Source: Pisaster brevispinus (lineage: Eukaryota > Echinodermata > Asteroidea > Forcipulatida > Asteriidae). From it: a stretch of DNA of 64,000 nt. The translations under genes were made by a program, and so were the position numbers. Shown one piece after another: positions 57,114-64,000 of this stretch (positions are counted from its first letter, which is position 1; the number at the start of each line of letters is the position of its first letter). The notes under the pieces were generated by a model, which ran no database searches, was not told the DNA's origin, and worked only from the letters and a program-made list of their open reading frames with translations. The stretch is taken from positions 13,641,705 to 13,705,704 of the forward strand of contig JAMKCF010000013.1 in NCBI GenBank assembly GCA_023634235.1. The letters are read 5' to 3'.

Positions 57114-57964
57114 GCCCTTTTCACACGACGGAAAAAACGAACATTCTTTGCGAAATTTTACAATTTTTTGTAAAAAATTACAATTTGGGCTTCGTGTGAA
57201 AGGACAGTCATATTTTACATCGCCTACATTCCTTGCGAAATTTTCGCAAACCTTGCGAAATTTTGTAGTAGGTCCCGACCTCCGACAAAATCTTACGCTA
57301 GCGTAATTTTTCGCAAGGAATCTAGTCAAACCTTCGTGTGAAACGATCCGTTGTTTATTGACCGACAATCCTCGCGAAAGCGGTATTAACACGCATGCGT
57401 GAAGAACATTCGGGAGCCGACCTTTGTGTGTTAACACACAGTCACCGGGCACTGGTCACCGTTGCGACCATTTGCCACCTCGTCCGCGATTTCCCGCCAA
57501 ACATGGCCGTTTTGGGTCAAACCATCCATTTTAGATTGGGTGGTTTCCTTCTCCATAATGTTTATCAAGGCAATCGTTTCCTCGTAGTACCAAGATTTCT
57601 TGACCTTCTTACTCTTATCTTTGGTTGATGTCGTCGCCGGTCGTTTTTTGGTGGACTCCCCAACGTCTTCGTGAGTGTCAGCAGCCATTTTGAAGAATGT
57701 TTACATGGTTTATTTGTTACCGCAACACACTGTGCACACGCGACATACGTCATCATTTAACTGGTACTAGCGCTGTTTAAGAACAAAAACTCTATAGTTC
57801 AGTGGTAACCAGCTAAGTCTGTACTCTCGTCTCATGGAACGTGGTCACATTTTTACTTGGTGTCGTGTGAAAGCTTGCGAAAGCGGTCAGGCGTGGGATG
57901 ACTTCAGCGCTCGTTAAATTCGTCGCAAGGAATGTTGGTTTTTTTTTTCTCGTGTGAAAAGGGC
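57114..57964 (-). mobile_element. PIF/Harbinger-like DNA transposon remnant (851 bp)
   Basis: The ends are GCCCTTTTCACACGA and TCGTGTGAAAAGGGC, flanked by TAA at 57111-57113 and 57965-57967. The inverted repeats continue with mismatches for about 45 bp (GAACATTCTTTGCGA / CAACATTCCTTGCGA). TAA duplications and a Myb-like ORF are hallmarks of PIF/Harbinger (family knowledge). No DDE transposase is present, so it is an internally deleted, non-autonomous copy. Confidence 0.8.
57431..57688 (-). pseudogene. Truncated Myb/SANT-like protein of a Harbinger element (85 codons)
   Basis: The - strand ATG at 57686-57688 opens a frame with a Lys-rich, nuclear-localisation-like start (about residues 14-31), then KKSWYYEETIALI (W33) and NGHVWREIADE (W64), ending ...GDQC before the frame is lost. 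The spacing of the two Trp and the closing QC fit a trihelix/Myb-SANT-like DNA-binding domain. In autonomous Harbinger elements such a protein helps the transposase reach the ends. The third helix is cut short, so it is probably non-functional unless spliced onward. No splice partner is visible. Confidence 0.6.
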
Positions 57965-57967
57965 TAA

Positions 57968-58165
57968 AGTCAACAAAAAAACACAAGACCCCAGGCTTGT
58001 CCGGTCGTGATTTTACTGGCCCAACGCTAAATGTACTGGCCTCAGGCCTGAGGTCCAGTTTGAGTTTCAAGCTCTAATTACTGGGACCCATTGGGTACAT
58101 GTGTATGTGTGACGTGTAGGTTTGATCTCATATCATGCTGGTGTCAAAATCAGTGGTCAAGGATG
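57968..58165. other. Flank of the Harbinger-like element
   Basis: Contains CTGGCCTCAGGCCTGAGG, a palindromic stretch near 58036-58053, possibly part of an older repeat broken by the transposon. Confidence 0.35.
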
Positions 58166-58213
58166 CAGGCCTTGAACTTCGCTCTTGAAGGGGCACAGCA
58201 ATTTTCCTCTGGT
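58166..58213 (+). repeat. Fragment of the CAGGCCTTGAACTTCGCTCTT repeat
   Basis: About 48 bp match the start of 43685-43853, then similarity stops. Confidence 0.65.
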
Positions 58214-59826
58214 GTAATGGGTGGAGGTATGTGATTTGTGGGAAACTTTTCAGAAGTACAGTCATTACTTCAGTCAAGTTTGTTCAGGTACAAGTACAAT
58301 GTAGGGGACACCGGAATGACTAAAATTTCATTTACAGACCATCAAAGGAATTGTGCCTGTGTCCAAATCCGTTGCAGTTTCATTGTCAATTATTGTGAGA
58401 ACTGTAGTTACAGCTTTGCATGTGGGATGCATTTATTCCTTAAATGAAATCATATTGTCCTCTTCCTTTTTAAGGAGGGCGGAAGTTAAGGGAGAGGGAA
58501 CTGAAAAATTCATTTGGGGTTTCATCAGTTAGTTGAGGCTGTTTTATTTTCCATTACCATTCATTAGTTATTTGATACATCATTTACTACTCATACAGTC
58601 CCAGCTCTAAGTTGATTTGATAAACCATAAACTAATTAGGCTGTATATTTTCATCTCCTCCAGTCCCTGCATAGAGCTGAAGTCGTCTTCTCCACTCTCG
58701 TGGTTCAAGAGATATCCTTTCACAATGCTACTGGAAAAGGAAGCTCTTTATTTGTATTCCTTCACTTAATTGACTTCCTTTATTAACGATCAAAACAAAA
58801 TAATGGGCAGGAAATGCCGAGGAACAAATAGTATTTAGACCACTTGCATTCCCAAGGCCAAAATTGTTTTCTTACTGCATGTGTTGACTTAATAGGTTTG
58901 TGTAGAATGCAAGTCTTGAGCTCATCTTACACGCTTCATTTATTTATTGGTTTATTTATTGAATTGGGGAAGTGCAAGGGTTTTTTGCCCTCTGTTCGTG
59001 CTGGTAATTTTCCCCACCTTCTTTTCGGAAAAAATAAACATATTTGTGCAGTTTGAGAGAATTTGCAAATTTGCTGTGAGTTGAAAAATACTGTGTCCAA
59101 ATTTATGAGCGGATATCTGAACGACATCTGCATTTTAGAGCCATGGTACATGTACATGTATGTGGGAACTCATTCCAAAATGTTCAAATACGCACAAGTC
59201 TTGCACGGTCTATGGACCAGCCTCACAACAGACTGAATCAGGTCTTGATGCATTCAGCATTCTCCCTGTTCTCTATTTATGGCATGTACATGTATGTGTA
59301 TGTACGTAACACTGGAGGACTTTCATCTTTGAGTAAATGCATTACACTGAGTATCTTTGTACAGCACTAGGGCTAGTATTTACTTGTCAATATAGCTTGT
59401 GTAAAGAGGAACTGCACATTTTAATACTGGATTTGAAGAAGACAAAAATTGTGTGGATGGACATCACATCTCGTCTCAGTCTGTATTAATCATCCATTCA
59501 TATATATGAGGCAGATGTGACATTGATCTTGATGAGATTGCCATAATGCATCAAGTCAAACACATTCCGACGCAATTGGATATTAGCAGTCGAGTGACAT
59601 TTATAAAAAATGGATAATCAGTCTGCTGTAGAAACTGTGTAGGCCGCATGTATAATGATTGGCAATCTGAAGATGTGTCATTGTGGGGTAGCAGTTTAAG
59701 TCATGTCAAGTGAAGTTCAGAATGCATCCTTTGGAGGCATTTCTGCATTGTAAAATATTTGCACTAATGTAAAGCAGCACAACTGCCCAGTCAGGCGTGA
59801 TACTTCACTTGGGGCAACAAAGGAAG
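58214..59826. other. No gene recognised
   Basis: Short frames; ACATGTACATGTATG at about 59149-59163 and a similar motif near 59284. No exon. Confidence 0.45.
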
Positions 59827-59905
59827 TTGCCTCCATACCCCTGGTCATTGCCTTGGTGTCCTTCCAAAAGTTCCGCATTGCCTTGCCCTAATATAAGAAT
59901 GAAGA
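59827..59905 (+). repeat. Dispersed repeat family (GCCTTGGTGCC type), copy 3
   Basis: TTGCCTCC, CCTGGTCATTGCCTTGGTG and GCCTTGCCCTAATATAAG match the landmarks of 45837-45968 in order, with internal deletion. Confidence 0.45.
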
Positions 59906-62568
59906 GCTACATGTACCCAGCATGTTTGTGGGATATCTTGTGCAAGATATCCACTGACCTTGATTTAAATCTTTGACTCCCTTGGGTTACTTGCTGGGAT
60001 GGGATCCTTCCACTCTCTGATCTGACAAAGTTCAACACCATCTGGCAACTTTAAACCTAAACCATTAACCGTTAGACTATGGTGGTTTGCCTGACGGTGA
60101 GTATGCAAAGCATATAAGTTTATGAGTGCAGTCCTCATTCCAAAGGAATCAAACAACTTGCACTTTTAGACCTATATTTTAGGGAAAGTACAGCACCCTT
60201 TATTTGAAGAGTAACTCAACTCCCATCCTCCGGTTTTTCAACAAACATACCGTACATGGGTTGCATACAAACTGAAAATTTCAGCAGCTCTGATGGTAAT
60301 GTTTAAAGTGAAATCTCCTACAAATTGCATACTTTTGTCAGGGATTTTGTGCACATTCATACTTGCTTATTTCCATTGCTGTAGTCAAAATAAACAACTA
60401 TTTTTGGTTGTCTTCAATTGCTATTCCTGACTTTAACAGCATTTCAGGTAGAAATACTTCTTTGAAAGGTTGGATACTGGTGTTATCTTTATAATCATTG
60501 AGCGTTCAGACTAATAACTGGTCAATTGTTTTGATGTATTTATCTTTTCATTATTTAGACATAAAGTTATTTGTTTAAACCAGTTATATAATTATTTGTT
60601 TAAACCAATTCTGTTTATTGCCTTTAAAACATTTTTGGATGGTAGGACTAAAAAGAAGCAGCTCCACCGGTTGGTCGCAGTAACTCAATACCTGAGCCAG
60701 ATATGAGCAGGCAATGATCTCAACTCATACTTGATACCAAAGTGTTCCGCCTTAATGAGGCGACCACAGACAGTCAAACTGGGTCACTATCCAAGCCCTC
60801 CCACCATGACACAACTCCCAGATTCATCAACTTCACCAAAGTCATTGCTCTTTTCATGTCATGTGGATCCTGGAACAAAAGCCTGGGAAAGTGCACGTTC
60901 CAAACAAAGAATTGGCAGATACTGTAGGGATTTATCACAGCAGGGGTGGTTGCTATGGTTTATGGAGAATTTTTCAATTACTCATGAACAGTTTAAAGTT
61001 ACTATGTGACAATAGTTATCAGAGCTTGACACGCTCTGTGTCATTCGGTTTAATGAAAGCCAAATCTGTTATTGTCCTGTTTTGATGTTAAAGTTTGTCT
61101 GTTTTTGCCCAAAATTTAATATTGTATCTTTGTGTGTTTTTATTTTATCCAGATGCTGCTGGCCAGATAACAATATCAACAAGCACTGAAATGCCAATGA
61201 GGTAAAACTAAGCCCTCTTTTACAAAGTTGTGTTCCATGTTTTTTCTTCCAACATTTTCCTTTCACTATAGGCTATTACATTAGTCAATAAAGTTTACGG
61301 GGTTTTTTATGGGTTTTTTTTAGGTACAGTGTATACACAATTCCTAACTGTATTTTTACAATTGATGTTTGAAATTTAGCAGGTTGTAGATGATAAGAAC
61401 TAGCTAGTTAAATCTCTTATGGAAATAGTGTTGGTTCTGAAGAGAGCTGTTGGTGAGGTCTCAGACCTATCAAACAGTATTCTGCTTGCCTTCAGAACCC
61501 CACTATGATTCACTCATGGTTGTACCCGCAAGTTTAAGTGTAACTCTAATTTTGTCTTAAAGGTCATTGGTGCAGTTTGTATCCTTTTCAAAATCGTGCT
61601 ACTTTGCAGCTCTTGGAAACTGGAGTTTATTGATAAGCGGGGGTTTCCAAAGTAGTTGTTTAGCAAAAGTAAACATTTTCTAAGAAAAACATTTATTTGT
61701 GGATTTTTTTCCCCTCCCAAATTGATTGACATTTACCTGGTAACGCCCTTTTGATAATTATGGATATGAAATTGCAATTACAACCTTATAGCACTGAGCC
61801 AGTGGTTTTTTTTTAAAAGTTACTTCCTTTATTTTTGATTTATTTGATGATCTGCAAAATTTGTCTGTTAACACATGTATTTGCACAGAACTTTCGACAA
61901 TGCTATTTTGGAAGACAGTTTTAATTTTTGTTTTTAATAATTGAAAAGTGCACAATAGTCTTTCATCCAAATTAACTTTTGCAATAGAATGGGTGCACTT
62001 TCAAGTAAACTACAGTTGTTCATCTACGCAATTCTTCAGATGCCTCAGGTCTCATTTATAGAAATATCTAAATAGTTTACCAAGCTTAAATTTGTTCAGC
62101 AAAGTCAGGGTTTGAGCTTGGGATTTGTTCAAATATATTCAGCACGGAGCTGGGTACTTGGTCAGAATTTGTTCTGAGATTTGTTTAAACAGAGTCTGGT
62201 TGTTGAACTAGAGTGTTTGTTGACAAACACAGTGGGTTATGGATGAATTAGTTCCCCATTAGCTGACATTTTTAAATGCTCATAAATCCAGAGGGGCCGA
62301 CTTGTCACACAGCAGGATTGTAAATTTAATATTTGTATGAGATATGTGTATGTATTGGAATGATAAGCAAGTCAGTGTGTTTGTATTATTTATCAAGTGC
62401 GTGTGGCTAAACCCTGAATGTAATAGGTACTGGAATACGTAAAACGATTCTGAGATGATAGTGAAATCCGGGTGCCAGACCACTTTATTCGAGCTGACAG
62501 TGTTTCCTGTACCTAGATGATGAACTGGACGAGGTGGTAACAATTTCAAATTGATGATTAAAGCAAAA
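59906..62568. other. No gene recognised
   Basis: A short direct repeat, TTATTTGTTTAAACCA, at about 60568-60583 and 60592-60607. Otherwise AT-rich with short frames. Confidence 0.45.
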
Positions 62569-62809
62569 TTTATGAAAACTGACAAGAATGCAATATGCAA
62601 GATGATTCCATCTACACATCCAAATTGTGAGTTCTGGGTTCCTTGAGGTCAAGGGAAAACCTCTTAACTGACACAATTTTAAACATTAGTTTCTTTTATG
62701 GCAAAAGTTGACAGCAAGATGGTGATATTGGCAAGTAATGAGCGAGTCGGTCACTGAAAGTTGTCAGTTGGGACCACCTCATATTTGGAAACATTGGCAA
62801 AACACATTA
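62569..62809. repeat. Dispersed repeat, copy 2 (paralogue of 9496-9760)
   Basis: AACTGACAAGAATGCA, GAGGTCAAGGGAAAA, GACAGCAAGATGGTGATATTGG and ATGAGCGAG recur in the same order as in the first copy, about 53 kb away. Confidence 0.55.
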
Positions 62810-64000
62810 AACCTGAGTTTGAAAGAAAGTACCGCATTTTCCATTCATGTATTTGTATTGTTTGTTCAGCTACAGGGGGGGGGGGGGTCATATACATACA
62901 AGATGTTTATTGTTTGCAGTGATGCACACAAACAAAAAACATGTGACTAATAATTGAACAAGAATACCCGAAATGCATTTTTTCTTCAAAAAATGTTTTC
63001 TTCAAATTCTGCTCATAGTTATTGTTGAACATTTTTATCAGATGCATTATTTTGCACATCAAAATATCTGTGGCATTGAAAAAAGAAAAAAAGATAAGAA
63101 AACTGTTTGTTAAAGCCTAAAAAGATTTCTTGAATCAAGTGTTCACTTCAAAAATTCAATATTGACACTTTGAGAAAGCGACATTCTTGAGGAATCATAC
63201 TGATTCTACATGTATGTTCACTTTCCACCAAATAAAGCCTGATTCATTCTTCCTGTGAATGTGAATGTGAAATGAATTTGACGTTACAGCTCTGTGTTCT
63301 CTGCGAATGTCTCGTAAGAGTTAGCTCAACTCATTGGCACTCCCAGGAAGTAGGGACTGGGCTTAAGTCACATGTGTCTACTACCATTTTAGAAAGCCTT
63401 GTTTCAGCTAAGGCTCCAGTGTTGTCTCTTTATCAGTAGTTTTGAAAACTTATACTTTTGGTACAGGATTTCAAACAGGAAGACAATGCCCAAGTTAAAG
63501 CCAAAGCATAAGGCGTGGTTTCGAAAAAACAGATTATGTTTACTGTCAATGCTTTTTGGAAGGGGAAAAAATGGTCTTGATAAATGAATCAACCTTGATC
63601 TTGAACATGAAGACACAGAAGATTTGCTGAACCCCAAGACCCTGTAAACTACCCTGTGTGTGTCATCTTTCATTTTCGGTGGAACGGCCAACATACAAGG
63701 TGACCCTTGACCTTTGCAATCATCCGTCAGCATCCATCCTATCTGTGGCCCAGATGTTATATGTTTACTTTTCCAATCAAATCAATTCACTGGTATGAAT
63801 AAGATTGCTCTTGTGTCAACACGACGACGGCGATAATTCCTATCTATCATTTTTTTGTTCTCTACCGGAGGAAATGTGGATGACATTTCGCTCCCATCAG
63901 CGGATATAATAACTGGTAATGAATGGTTTGGTCTGTCCTACGCTCCTCCCTGCTACACGGACTTGTGACCTGCATGCACTGAGGGGGATCGTTTCATCAT
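62810..64000. other. No gene; 13-G run
   Basis: A run of 13 G at 62875-62887. Nothing else is recognised up to the window end. Confidence 0.5.

Overview
This is eukaryotic, AT-rich animal DNA with no host gene I can identify. The organism is probably an echinoderm, and a sea star seems most likely. That guess rests on the type of dispersed repeats (tRNA-like inverted-repeat elements, repeats opening GGGCCCAATTTTATAGAGCTG or CAGGCCTTGAACTTCGCTCTT, abundant ACATGTACATGT-like motifs). These look familiar from asteroid genomes, but that is recollection and was not searched. The window reads as intergenic or intronic sequence filled with small transposons and decayed repeats.

The dominant object is one complete, apparently very young Ty3/gypsy-type LTR retrotransposon at 12133-21901 (9769 bp). 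It has two 1045-bp LTRs that look identical by eye, the ends TGTG...CACA, a 4-bp target duplication GTAT, and an 18-nt tRNA-Leu-type primer site. Its coding order on the + strand is: a 93-aa single-pass membrane microprotein; a 47-aa membrane microprotein whose stop overlaps the gag start (ATGA); Gag (523 aa, capsid-like region plus one CCHC knuckle); Pol (protease, RT, RNase H, integrase, GPY/F-like C terminus), probably reached by -1 frameshifting at an in-frame GGGAAAC heptamer followed by a stem-loop; and, where env would sit, a 257-aa protein with two C2H2 zinc fingers behind a strong splice acceptor. Two upstream membrane ORFs, a zinc-finger third ORF and no recognisable polypurine tract at the 3' LTR make an unusual architecture. 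This element is the best candidate for an undescribed system here.

The retroelement sits inside an older small inverted-repeat element (12077-12132 plus 21906-21956) of a family opening GGCCGTGTCC. Other copies lie at about 5226-5380, 25240-25371, 28399-28527 and 28531-28647. The last two abut, share a TAA and have Harbinger-type TAA flanks. A separate 851-bp TAA-flanked element (57114-57964) carries a truncated Myb/SANT-like reading frame on the - strand and looks like a decayed PIF/Harbinger transposon.

The rest consists of LINE 3'-end remnants (8699-8881, 51612-51843), several dispersed repeat families, tandem duplications (25.7, 31.6-32.0, 33.2-33.9 and 52.9 kb), simple repeats, and long stretches with nothing recognisable.
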